DNA from: an uncultured Collinsella sp.
GTDB taxonomy: Bacteria; Actinomycetota; Coriobacteriia; Coriobacteriales; Coriobacteriaceae
Assembly (NCBI GenBank): GCA_958443615.1
Contig: CAUCLI010000018.1
Location: 1 to 29,052 of the forward strand
Direction: 5' to 3'
Length of the DNA: 29,052 nucleotides
Below are positions 16,864 through 24,369 of the stretch, piece after piece. A model generated the notes under the pieces. That model was not told where the DNA came from, searched no databases, and saw only the letters and a list, made by a program, of their open reading frames with translations. Each line of letters starts with the position of its first letter. The stretch's first letter is position 1. Position numbers and translations under genes: made by a program.

Positions 16864-17973
16864 ATGGCTCGTGTGCACAACTTCTCCGCCGGTCCCGCCG
16901 CATTGCCCGAATGCATCCTGCGCGAGGCCCAGGCCGAACTGCTCGACTACGCCGGCACCGGCATGTCCGTGCTGGAGATGAGCCATCGCTCCCCCGCCTA
17001 TCAACGGGTCATCGACGACGCCGAGGCGACCCTGCGCCGCCTGCTCGGAATCCCGGGGAACTACCGCGCGATCTTCCTCCAGGGCGGCGCGACCCTGCAG
17101 TTCGCCGGCGTCCCGCTGAATCTCATGCGCCGCGGGCACGCGGGTTACGTCGTGAGCGGCAACTTCTCCAAGCTCGCCTGGAAGGAGGGGTGCAAGTACG
17201 GCGAGGCCGAGGTGCTCGCCACCAGCGAGGCGACGGGCTTCGACCGCATCCCCGACCTCGCGCCCGTCGAGGAGCGCGCCGCCGCGGGCGACCTCGACTA
17301 CGTCCACCTCTGCCAGAACAACACAATCTTCGGCACGCAGTTCCACGAGCTCCCCGACTGCGGGTCGACGCCCCTCGTGGCGGACGTGTCGAGCTGCTTC
17401 CTGTCCATGCCGCTCGACATCGAGCGCTATGGCCTGCTGTATGCCGGCGCCCAGAAGAACGCCGGCCCCTCCGGCGTGACCGTGGTGATCGTTCGCGAGG
17501 ACCTCATCGAGGACGGTCCCGCGCGCGCCGACATCTGCCCCACGTACATGGGCTACGACCTGCAAGCAGCCAAGGGATCCATGTACAACACCCCCAATCC
17601 CTTCGGCATCTACCTGTGCGGCAAGGTGTTCCGCTGGATCGAGGAGACCGACGGCCTCGTCGCCATGGCGCAGCACAACCGCGCGAAGGCCGAGCTCCTC
17701 TACCGCGTCATCGATGAGAGCGACTTGTTCCGCGGAACGGCCCAGCCCAGCAGCCGCTCCATCGCCAACGTCACCTTCCGCACCGGTGACGCGGACCTCG
17801 ATGCCGCGTTCATCGCCTTCGCGCGCGAACGCGGCATCGAGGGCGTCAAGGGCCATCGCCTGGTCGGCGGCATGCGCGCGAGCATCTACAACGCCGTCAC
17901 CATGGATTCGGTGGGCGCGCTCGCGACCTGCATGCGCGACTTCGAGGCCTTGCGCGGGCCGCGATCTATGTAG
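16864..17973 (+). CDS. serC: phosphoserine aminotransferase
   Basis: PLP enzyme that converts 3-phosphohydroxypyruvate plus glutamate to 3-phosphoserine plus 2-oxoglutarate, the second step of serine synthesis. 369 aa, close to the 362 of E. coli SerC. The N-terminus VHNFSAGPAALP is a family signature. The PLP lysine is Lys198 in GAQKNAGPSG, the same number as in E. coli. FLQGGATLQF (71-80) and NTPNPFGIY (about 240-248) are also conserved. The ATG at 16864 has a moderate AAGG site. The gene is followed by serA after 195 bp containing a structured dyad, so serA may be separately controlled. Confidence 0.96.
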   Translation: MARVHNFSAGPAALPECILREAQAELLDYAGTGMSVLEMSHRSPAYQRVIDDAEATLRRLLGIPGNYRAIFLQGGATLQFAGVPLNLMRRGHAGYVVSGNFSKLAWKEGCKYGEAEVLATSEATGFDRIPDLAPVEERAAAGDLDYVHLCQNNTIFGTQFHELPDCGSTPLVADVSSCFLSMPLDIERYGLLYAGAQKNAGPSGVTVVIVREDLIEDGPARADICPTYMGYDLQAAKGSMYNTPNPFGIYLCGKVFRWIEETDGLVAMAQHNRAKAELLYRVIDESDLFRGTAQPSSRSIANVTFRTGDADLDAAFIAFARERGIEGVKGHRLVGGMRASIYNAVTMDSVGALATCMRDFEALRGPRSM

Positions 17974-18046
17974 GGGCGCCGCGCCCCATTCATTCTGCTT
18001 CATCAGTACCGTTTGTTACTTCTGCTACGGAACGCAAGACCGGCAC

Positions 18047-18136
18047 CCATGAGGTCCGCCGCGAGTTTCCGCACGAGCCGAAGAGCCCAGTGGGTTCTTC
18101 GTGCGAGCAGGACTGTCTGAGCGCCGGACCTCATGG
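18047..18136 (+). ncRNA. structured leader upstream of serA (candidate cis-regulatory RNA)
   Basis: A perfect 12-bp outer stem, CCATGAGGTCCG (18047-18058) with CGGACCTCATGG (18125-18136), encloses 66 nt. Inside, GAAGAGCCC-AGT-GGGTTCTTC forms a second 9-bp hairpin with one G-U pair. The structure lies between serC and serA and ends 32 nt before the serA start. No T-box or known riboswitch consensus is recognisable. It could also be a mobile palindromic repeat. Confidence 0.45.
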
Positions 18137-18168
18137 TTGCCGGTCGCCGGGATACGGAGGAATTCACC

Positions 18169-19332
18169 ATGCGATATATCAAGACCATTGACGACATCAC
18201 CAAGGACGGGCAGGTCGACTTCGGCGCCGGATACGAGTTCGTCGAGAACACCGAGGACGCCGACGCCATCCTCATGCGCTCAACCGACCTGCACGGATAC
18301 GAGCTGCCCGAGGGCATCCGCGCCATCGGGCGCTGCGGCGCCGGCGTGAACAACATCCCCGTCGAGGAATACGCCCGCCAGGGCGTCGTGGTGTTCAACT
18401 CCCCGGGCGCCAACTCCAACGCGGTGAAGGAGATCGTCCTGGCCATGATGATCATGTCGAGCCGCGGCATCGTGCAGGCCATGCAGTGGGTGCGCGACAA
18501 CGCCGACGACCCCGACATCATGGTCGACGCCGAGAAGGCCAAGAAGGCGTTCGTCGGCCGCGAGATCCGCGGCAAGCGCGTGGGCGTGGTGGGCCTCGGC
18601 AACGTCGGGTCCAAGGTCGCCAACGCCTGCGTCGAGCTCGGCATGGACGTCTTCGGATATGACCCGTTCATCTCCGTCGAGCACGCATGGGCCCTCAACC
18701 GCGAGGTCCAGCGCGTGGGAACGCTCGAAGACCTCTGCCGCGGATGCGACTACCTCACCTTGCACGTGCCCGCCAAGGCCGACACCATCGGCATGATCTC
18801 AACCGACCAGCTCGATCTGCTCGCACCCGGCGCCGTGCTCATCAACTTCGCCCGCGAATCCATCATCGATGAGGATGCGGTCGCAGAGGCGCTCGAGTCC
18901 GGCAAGCTCTCCTGGTTCGCCTGCGACTTCGCCACGCCCAAGACCGTGCGCATGCCCCGCACCTTCATCACCACGCACTCGGGCGCGGGCACCGAGGAAG
19001 CGGAGGCGAATTGCGCCGACATGGCCATCTCCGAGCTCAAGGACTACCTGGAGAACGGCAACATCGCGCATTCGGTCAACTACCCGTCTTGCTCCATGGG
19101 AAAGGCCCGCGCGGCGAGCCGCATCGCATGCCTGCACGCCAACGTCCCCAACATGATCGGTCAGATCACCGCCATCCTCGCGAAGGACAACGCCAACGTC
19201 CAGCGCATGGTGAACGAGAGCGCCGGTGAGAACGCCTACACCATGTTCGACACCGACGAGCACCTCGACGAGACGACCATCGCCGCACTCAGGCAGATCC
19301 CCTCGATGTATCGCGTGCGCGTGATCAAATAG
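18169..19332 (+). CDS. serA: D-3-phosphoglycerate dehydrogenase (short, ACT-domain type)
   Basis: NAD-dependent dehydrogenase for the first step of serine synthesis, 387 aa. The ATG at 18169 follows GGAGG; a GTG-free longer frame to 18133 overlaps the leader dyad. The Rossmann motif is VGLGNVGSK (141-149). Arg229 in NFARES and His270 in THSGAGTEEAE are likely catalytic. The C-terminal 70 residues (RIACLHANVPNMIGQ...) form an ACT domain, which in this family senses serine. Two oddities: the usual ARG is ARE at 229-230, and no Glu occurs between Asp253 and His270 where the catalytic Glu usually lies. With serC upstream, a serine role is strongly favoured over another 2-hydroxyacid substrate. 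Confidence 0.93.
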   Translation: MRYIKTIDDITKDGQVDFGAGYEFVENTEDADAILMRSTDLHGYELPEGIRAIGRCGAGVNNIPVEEYARQGVVVFNSPGANSNAVKEIVLAMMIMSSRGIVQAMQWVRDNADDPDIMVDAEKAKKAFVGREIRGKRVGVVGLGNVGSKVANACVELGMDVFGYDPFISVEHAWALNREVQRVGTLEDLCRGCDYLTLHVPAKADTIGMISTDQLDLLAPGAVLINFARESIIDEDAVAEALESGKLSWFACDFATPKTVRMPRTFITTHSGAGTEEAEANCADMAISELKDYLENGNIAHSVNYPSCSMGKARAASRIACLHANVPNMIGQITAILAKDNANVQRMVNESAGENAYTMFDTDEHLDETTIAALRQIPSMYRVRVIK

Positions 19333-19356
19333 TGGCTTTCGAACCGATCACCCGCC

Positions 19357-20025
19357 CTACTCGAACTCCCTCAAAGAAGAGAGCCCCCTGGACACCAGGG
19401 CACTCGCGGCGCTCGACACGCTCTCAATCGGTTCGTCGCCACCCATTACGATCCATTGGCGATATGCCGACAGGATTCCACCGAAAATGAACGAGAGATA
19501 GTAATCGAGTTGATCGGGACGGACGCTCGCCGGGATGGCGCAATACCGTTCGAGCTCCTCGTACATGGACTGCTTGATGCACGTGAGCATCAGGTCGAAT
19601 GGGACGCACTCGAATATGCGGAGATTGAGGGCGATCTTCTCCTTGATCGCCTTGTTCACCATCTCGAAGAACACTTGGATGCGCGCACCGGAGCCTCGCT
19701 GCGCCGCCTCGTCCGTGCACGCCAACAGGCCATGTGTTTTCTCCATGATGTCCTCGATGGCGAGATCCAGAAGATAGGCCAAAAGTCCGTCGATGGACCC
19801 GAAGTGCTTGTAGAACGTCTTGCGGTCGACATCCGCCTCGCGGGCGATGTCGGTGACGGTTATGTCCTCATAGGGCTTCTCCGTGAGCAGGCGCTCGAAC
19901 GCCGCCGCCATGGCGTTGCGCGAGCGCGCAACGCGACGGTCGACGCGACCATGGCGCGACGCGACCGCGGTCGGCGGAATCGAGCCGACACCCCTCTCAC
20001 GCGCATCAATTTGACGCCCCTCCAT
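19357..20025 (-). CDS. TetR family transcriptional regulator
   Basis: 222-residue regulator. The ATG at 20025 has AGGAG 8 nt upstream; the frame is open to 20100 but the extra part is not TetR-like. After a basic, disordered head of about 30 residues comes the TetR DNA-binding domain, with the helix-turn-helix ITVTDIAREADVDRKTFYKHF (55-75). The remainder is a helical ligand domain with a C-terminal YYLSFIFGGILSAYRQWI segment as in the AcrR-like/TetR_C group. It is divergent from the radical SAM gene, with a perfect 8-bp dyad between them, so it most likely represses that gene and perhaps itself. It is convergent with serA, 24 bp away. The ligand is unknown. Confidence 0.92.
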   Translation of the reverse strand: MEGRQIDARERGVGSIPPTAVASRHGRVDRRVARSRNAMAAAFERLLTEKPYEDITVTDIAREADVDRKTFYKHFGSIDGLLAYLLDLAIEDIMEKTHGLLACTDEAAQRGSGARIQVFFEMVNKAIKEKIALNLRIFECVPFDLMLTCIKQSMYEELERYCAIPASVRPDQLDYYLSFIFGGILSAYRQWIVMGGDEPIESVSSAASALVSRGLSSLREFE

Positions 20026-20107
20026 GTCCAAAACTCCTCTCCCCAGATGCGCGATATTGGGTAAAAAGCCACAACTACCTGCGCTCCGTTGAATAGACAC
20101 ACCATAT

Positions 20108-20127
20108 TAGTCCACGCTTGTGGACTA
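20108..20127. promoter_or_regulatory. TetR operator candidate
   Basis: Perfect palindrome TAGTCCAC-GCTT-GTGGACTA in the divergent intergenic region between the TetR gene (start 20025) and the radical SAM gene (start 20244). Size, symmetry and placement are those of a TetR-family operator. No convincing -35/-10 pair is identified around it. Confidence 0.75.
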
Positions 20128-20243
20128 TACCACAACTGTTACCATCTCCCTTATGGCGGCGTGGCGAGTCGACCTCCGTCTTCGCGACTCAAGCTGCAGG
20201 AACGCTCCACGCCGCCATCCACAGCGTCAAGAGAAGGAGCAGT

Positions 20244-21659
20244 ATGGCACTCACACAAGCAGCCGAACGGGCGGCCCTCAACAAGCTCATCGACTATCTC
20301 GACGAGGACCCCGAGAAGAACATCGACGCCATCATGGCGCTCGTCAACAAACTCGTGCCCGAACAGGTCCTGCCCTCTCAACGCCGGGCGTTCGACACCG
20401 CGATCAGAGAGCGCAACAACTGGTACCGCCTCATGATGCGCATCTTCGACCTCAACCCCGAGGTGCGCGCCAAGCTGCTCAAGACCCTGATCATCGATTG
20501 CAGTCTCCTCGCCTGGCCGGAACAGGAAAAGATGCGCGAGAAGCACCGCTGCAACATCCCGTATGCGATCCTGCTCGATCCCACGAGCGCCTGCAACCTC
20601 CATTGCACGGGCTGCTGGGCCGCCGAATACGGGCACGCGCTCAACCTCTCGTACGAGGACATCGACTCCATCATCCGCCAGGGCAAGAAGCTCGGCTGCC
20701 ACATCTACATCTACACGGGCGGAGAGCCCCTCGTGCGCAAGGCCGACCTGATTCGCCTATGCGAGGAGCATCAGGATTGCGCGTTTCTCTGCTTCACCAA
20801 TGCCACCCTCATCGACGAGGACTTCTGCCGGGAGATGATCCGCGTGGGCAACTTCGTCCCCGCCGTCTCCGCCGAGGGCGACGAGGGCACGACCGATGCC
20901 CGCCGCGGCAAGGGCACGTACGCGAAGATCCAGCGCGCCATGGACCTGCTTCGCGAAAACGGCCTGCCGTTCGGCATCTCCTGCTGCTGGACGCGCGAGA
21001 ACGCCGACGCCGTGGCCACCGAGGCCAATATGGATTGGATGATCGAGAAGGGCGCGCTGTTCTGCTGGTACTTCCACTACATGCCCGTGGGAGCCTCCTC
21101 GCCCGCCTCGCTCATGCCCACGCCCGAGCAGCGCGAGCGCATGTACCGCTTCGTGCGCGACATGCGCTCCAAGAAGGCGCTGTTCACCATGGACTTCCAA
21201 AACGACGGCGAATTCGTGGGCGGATGCATCGCCGGAGGGCGCCGCTACCTGCACATCAACGCAGCGGGCGACGTGGAACCCTGCGTGTTCATCCATTACA
21301 GCAACGTCAACATCCATGACGTCACGCTGCTCGAGGCGCTCAAGTCGCCGCTGTTCATGAAGTACTACGAGAACCAGCCCTTCAGCGACAACCACCTGCG
21401 CCCATGCCCCATGCTCGAGAATCCCTATACGCTCGGCAGACTCGTCGCGGAATCCGGCGCGCACGGCACGGACCTGGTGGAACCGGAGACCCCAGAGGAC
21501 CTGCGCCGCAAAACCGTTCCCAGCGCCGCCGCTTGGGCGCCCGTTGCCGAACGGATCTGGAGCGACGAAAACGACCCCATGCACGCCAAGCGCCTCGAGG
21601 GCATGAAGCAGGGCATGGCCGACAGCGACCTCGCGAAGTTCGAGCGCCTGGGCTACTAG
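20244..21659 (+). CDS. radical SAM enzyme with SPASM-like C-terminus
   Basis: Radical S-adenosylmethionine enzyme of 471 aa. The ATG at 20244 follows AAGGAG. A helical N-terminal domain of about 100 residues is followed by the cluster motif CNLHCTGC (Cys117, Cys121, Cys124) and GGEP (159-162) for SAM binding. Cys328, Cys347 and Cys388 in the C-terminal part (CIAGG, VEPCVF, RPCPML) could hold an auxiliary cluster in a SPASM/twitch-like fold. The substrate is unknown; no small precursor peptide is seen next to it, which weakens a RiPP role, although the 18-bp repeat array directly downstream is unexplained. Control by the divergent TetR regulator is likely. Confidence 0.9.
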   Translation: MALTQAAERAALNKLIDYLDEDPEKNIDAIMALVNKLVPEQVLPSQRRAFDTAIRERNNWYRLMMRIFDLNPEVRAKLLKTLIIDCSLLAWPEQEKMREKHRCNIPYAILLDPTSACNLHCTGCWAAEYGHALNLSYEDIDSIIRQGKKLGCHIYIYTGGEPLVRKADLIRLCEEHQDCAFLCFTNATLIDEDFCREMIRVGNFVPAVSAEGDEGTTDARRGKGTYAKIQRAMDLLRENGLPFGISCCWTRENADAVATEANMDWMIEKGALFCWYFHYMPVGASSPASLMPTPEQRERMYRFVRDMRSKKALFTMDFQNDGEFVGGCIAGGRRYLHINAAGDVEPCVFIHYSNVNIHDVTLLEALKSPLFMKYYENQPFSDNHLRPCPMLENPYTLGRLVAESGAHGTDLVEPETPEDLRRKTVPSAAAWAPVAERIWSDENDPMHAKRLEGMKQGMADSDLAKFERLGY

Positions 21660-21665
21660 CGAAAC

Positions 21666-21809
21666 GAGCGCTCGGGGCGGGGCGCGCGCCTCGGGCGGGG
21701 TGCGCGATCTGGGCGGGGCGCGCACCGCAAACGGGGTGCCCGCCTCGTGCGGGGCGCTCTCATCGGGCAGGGCGCCCGCCTCGGGCAGAACGCTCTCATC
21801 GTGCGGGGC
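21666..21809. repeat. 18-bp degenerate tandem repeat array, 8 units
   Basis: Eight contiguous 18-bp units (for example GCGCGCCTCGGGCGGGGT, GCCCGCCTCGTGCGGGGC, GCTCTCATCGGGCAGGGC), starting 7 bp after the radical SAM stop codon. The period is a multiple of three, so an open frame passes through as a hexapeptide repeat of the type (P/S)(P/H)RAGR, but that frame has no clear start of its own. It ends before the palindrome GTGCGTCACGCAC (21825-21837) in the DUF1015 promoter region. Confidence 0.85.
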
Positions 21810-21824
21810 AGCGAGGTTAAACTC

Positions 21825-21837
21825 GTGCGTCACGCAC
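21825..21837. promoter_or_regulatory. palindrome upstream of the DUF1015 gene
   Basis: Perfect 13-bp palindrome GTGCGT-C-ACGCAC, 75 bp before the gene start. A TACGAT (21869-21874) further down may be a -10. Possible operator; low certainty because of its short length. Confidence 0.3.
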
Positions 21838-21911
21838 CATTTCTCAGCGTGGCGCGGCGCGGGCGGGGTACGATATCGCCATATGTGATTGAGCCGCGCG
21901 AGAGGAATCCC

Positions 21912-23153
21912 ATGAGAGCGCTCCCCTTCCCCTGCATCCGCCCCGTCCCCGAGCATGCCGCCGAGGTCGCCGCCCTTCCCTACGACGTCTTCGATCGCGC
22001 CGAGGCGGCGAAGCACGTCGCGGGCAAGCCGCTCTCGTTCCTGAACATCGACCGCCCCGAGACGCAGTTCCCCGCCGATCAGGATATGTACGCACCCGTG
22101 GTATACGCCCGCGGCGCCGAACTGCTGCGCGAGCGCATCGAGGACGGCACGTTCGTCGAGGACAAGAACCTGGCGTACTACATCTATCAGCTCGCCTGGG
22201 AGGGCCGCATCCAAACCGGCATCGCATGCGTTTGCGCCGTCGACGATTACGAGCAGGGCGTCATCAAGCGCCACGAGCTCACGCGCGAGGACAAGGAGCG
22301 CGACCGCGTCGAGCACATCGAGGCGCTCGGCTGCCAGACCGGACCCATCTTCCTCACCTACCGCGACCAGCCCGTGCTGGACATGATCGTGGGCGCCGCC
22401 AAAACCTCGACGCCCCTGTACGATTTCACCGACGAGGCCGGGGTGCGCCAGACCGTGTGGGAGGTCGTGCGCCGCGACGCCGTGGATGCGCTCCACGCCA
22501 TGCTCGGCCAGATTCCATGCGCCTACATCGCCGACGGTCACCACCGCGCCGCCAGCGCCGTGAAGGTGGCGCAGCGCATGCGCGCGGAAGCGCAGGCGGC
22601 GGGCACCTACACCGGCAAGGAGCCGTTCAACTACTTCCTATCCGTGCTGTTCCCCGCCAGCCAGCTCACGATCCTGCCGTACAACCGCGTGGTCGCCGAC
22701 CGCAACGGTCTCGATACACACGAGCTGCTCGAGGTTCTGAGCAGCGCGGGCTTTGGGATCGTCGAGGCAACGGGGCCGGTCGAGCCGAGCGAGCGCGGGG
22801 TGTTCGGCATGTTCACCGACGGCGTCTGGTATGAGCTGCACGGGGACATGCGCGACGCCGTGAGCCCCGTCGCCTCCCTCGACGTCTCCATCCTGCAGGA
22901 CCGCGTCCTCGCGCCCATTTTGGGCATCGACGATCCTCGCACCGATCCCCGTATCTCATTCGTCGGCGGCATTCGCGGAATCGATGAGCTTGAGACTCGC
23001 GCGGGCAAGGACGGCATAGCGTTCACGCTGTGCGCCACCGGCATCGACCAGTTGCTCACCATCGCGGACGCCGGCGAGGTCATGCCGCCCAAATCGACCT
23101 GGTTCGAACCCAAACTGCGCAGCGGCCTGTTCATCCACCGCATCGCAAAGTAG
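21912..23153 (+). CDS. DUF1015 family protein (SerK/ParB-like fold candidate)
   Basis: 413-residue cytosolic protein of family DUF1015. The ATG at 21912 follows GAGAGGAA; the upstream open frame runs through the tandem repeats and is rejected. Family landmarks are ALPYDV near residue 21-26, IKRHELTREDKERDR (118-132) and the invariant ADGHHRAAS (207-215). DGHHR-type motifs are also found in the ParB/sulfiredoxin-fold phosphotransferases such as the free-serine kinase SerK. DUF1015 genes are often found beside serA/serC, as here. A role in phosphoserine or serine metabolism is therefore a reasonable inference, not an established function for this protein. A MITE-like repeat follows its stop codon. 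Confidence 0.9.
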   Translation: MRALPFPCIRPVPEHAAEVAALPYDVFDRAEAAKHVAGKPLSFLNIDRPETQFPADQDMYAPVVYARGAELLRERIEDGTFVEDKNLAYYIYQLAWEGRIQTGIACVCAVDDYEQGVIKRHELTREDKERDRVEHIEALGCQTGPIFLTYRDQPVLDMIVGAAKTSTPLYDFTDEAGVRQTVWEVVRRDAVDALHAMLGQIPCAYIADGHHRAASAVKVAQRMRAEAQAAGTYTGKEPFNYFLSVLFPASQLTILPYNRVVADRNGLDTHELLEVLSSAGFGIVEATGPVEPSERGVFGMFTDGVWYELHGDMRDAVSPVASLDVSILQDRVLAPILGIDDPRTDPRISFVGGIRGIDELETRAGKDGIAFTLCATGIDQLLTIADAGEVMPPKSTWFEPKLRSGLFIHRIAK

Positions 23154-23191
23154 CTCAAAGCCGCTTTCCGGCCCTTGGTTCCGTGCATTTT

Positions 23192-23413
23192 CTCGATGAT
23201 GGTCAAAATACCCTAGTTGTGCGCCAAAATGACCTCGTTTTCGGCGATGCATACTCGGCCGCACTTGAGAATCCTGGGGTTTTGCTCTCATCTAATGAGC
23301 CAGACCGGCGATCGCGTGCGTTAGCACGACCCGGAGATCGCACAATCCTGGGGTTTTGCCTTGAGACTTCTTGAGGTTCAGCGCACAAACAGGGTATTTT
23401 GACCACTTGATCG
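23192..23413. mobile_element. MITE-like non-coding element with long inverted termini
   Basis: The inner 25 bp of the termini (23200-23224 and 23381-23405) are inverted copies with two mismatches; the shared core is TGGTCAAAATACCCT. Similarity continues outward for about 8 bp with a 2-nt gap. Inside are a 16-bp direct repeat AATCCTGGGGTTTTGC (23270-23285, 23344-23359) and a hairpin around CGTGC-GTTA-GCACG flanked by GCGATC/GATCGC. No gene is inside. No target duplication is obvious, so mobility is inferred from structure. Confidence 0.6.
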
Positions 23414-23485
23414 AAATCGTATGGGGCGCCAAGCCCCCGGCCTTAAAACTTATTCATTCACCACTGCGATTCATGCCATTTTATG

Positions 23486-23525
23486 CAAAACCGCCCGGCT
23501 CCCATGGAGCCGGGCGGTCTTGTCG
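23486..23525. terminator. bidirectional rho-independent terminator
   Basis: Perfect 13-bp stem ACCGCCCGGCTCC / GGAGCCGGGCGGT with a 3-nt loop (23490-23518). On the minus strand it is followed by TTTTGCATAA, a good tail for the histidine phosphatase gene ending at 23600; on the plus strand a weaker CTTGTC follows. The rest of 23414-23599 shows no gene. Confidence 0.88.
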
Positions 23526-23599
23526 CGCACCACTTGAAAGCCCACGCATAAAGCGCGCAACCGGTGCTGCCGGAAAGACGCATCCGGAACGCGAAACGC

Positions 23600-24190
23600 C
23601 TACTCCCCGAGCAGCACCCTCAACCGATCCTGCTCGATGACCTCAATCAGCTCGAACATCCCCTCGCTGAACGCAAAATGCATGATGCTGCAGTTGCCGG
23701 GCACCTTCCCGTGGTCGAACCCGCCATCGGGCACCCATCGGGTCAAGAACTCGCGACATGCCGACCCGTGGCTCACCGCCAACACGCACTCATGGCCGGG
23801 ACGCGCCATGATTTGCGCAAGCGCATCGCTCACACGACGACGCACGTCCATCTGCGCCTCACCGTCGAAGGGAACATAGAAATCGCCCCACGGGAACGGC
23901 GGCATAAGGCTCACGCGCTCCCCCTCGAACGCGCCGAACCCCCATTCACGCAGGTCCTCGACACGCTCATAACTCATATCCACGATGCGCTCGATGGTCT
24001 GCTGCGTGCGGGTCAGCGTGGAAGTGTACGCATGGTCGAACGTGATTCCCTCACGTTCGAAAAACCTGCCGATGCGCTCCGCCTGCTCCTCACCCTCGCG
24101 CGTGAGAGGCGCATCGCACCAGCCTTGGATCACGCGCTTCTCGTTGAACATGGTCTTGCCGTGCCGGACAAGATACAGGTCGCCGTGCAT
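23600..24190 (-). CDS. histidine phosphatase family protein (phosphoglycerate mutase-like)
   Basis: 196-residue enzyme of the histidine phosphatase superfamily. The ATG at 24190 follows AAAGGGGG. The phospho-accepting histidine is His10 in LVRHGKT, with Arg9 beside it; Arg61 in STLTRTQQT, Glu82 in LREWGFGAFEG and His141 in VSHGSACREF complete the active site. The length and the LREWGFGAFEG segment point to the small phosphatase branch (cofactor-dependent mutase-like, CobC/GpmB-type) and not to a glycolytic mutase. The substrate is unknown; a phosphorylated sugar or nucleotide is typical. It is monocistronic with its own terminator. Confidence 0.92.
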   Translation of the reverse strand: MHGDLYLVRHGKTMFNEKRVIQGWCDAPLTREGEEQAERIGRFFEREGITFDHAYTSTLTRTQQTIERIVDMSYERVEDLREWGFGAFEGERVSLMPPFPWGDFYVPFDGEAQMDVRRRVSDALAQIMARPGHECVLAVSHGSACREFLTRWVPDGGFDHGKVPGNCSIMHFAFSEGMFELIEVIEQDRLRVLLGE

Positions 24191-24253
24191 CGATACCCCC
24201 TTTGGCGCACCGTCGCGCGGGCGGGCGTCGCATTTGTCTACATCTATGTGTTC

Positions 24254-24268
24254 CGATTGTATCAATCG
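24254..24268. promoter_or_regulatory. palindrome with extended -10 upstream of histidine phosphatase gene
   Basis: Perfect 15-bp dyad CGATTG-TAT-CAATCG. On the minus strand it contains TGATACAAT, an extended -10 pattern, about 65 bp before the start of the phosphatase gene. No -35 is evident. It may serve as promoter and operator. Confidence 0.35.
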
Positions 24269-24369
24269 ACGGCGAAATGCCGACCGCGATGTGCCCTGAC
24301 CTATATTTCCCTCCAACTGGGTAGGATTACATATGTACGTTATTTAGCTTCTGTCGATTGGAGCAGACC

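Noticed and set aside
18047..18136. A T-box or known riboswitch for serA
   Set aside because: No T-box antiterminator consensus or other recognised riboswitch core is present; kept only as an unnamed structure.
15689..21809. The tandem arrays at 15.7 and 21.7 kb as CRISPR arrays
   Set aside because: Units are contiguous, 17 or 18 bp long, with no spacers and no cas genes.
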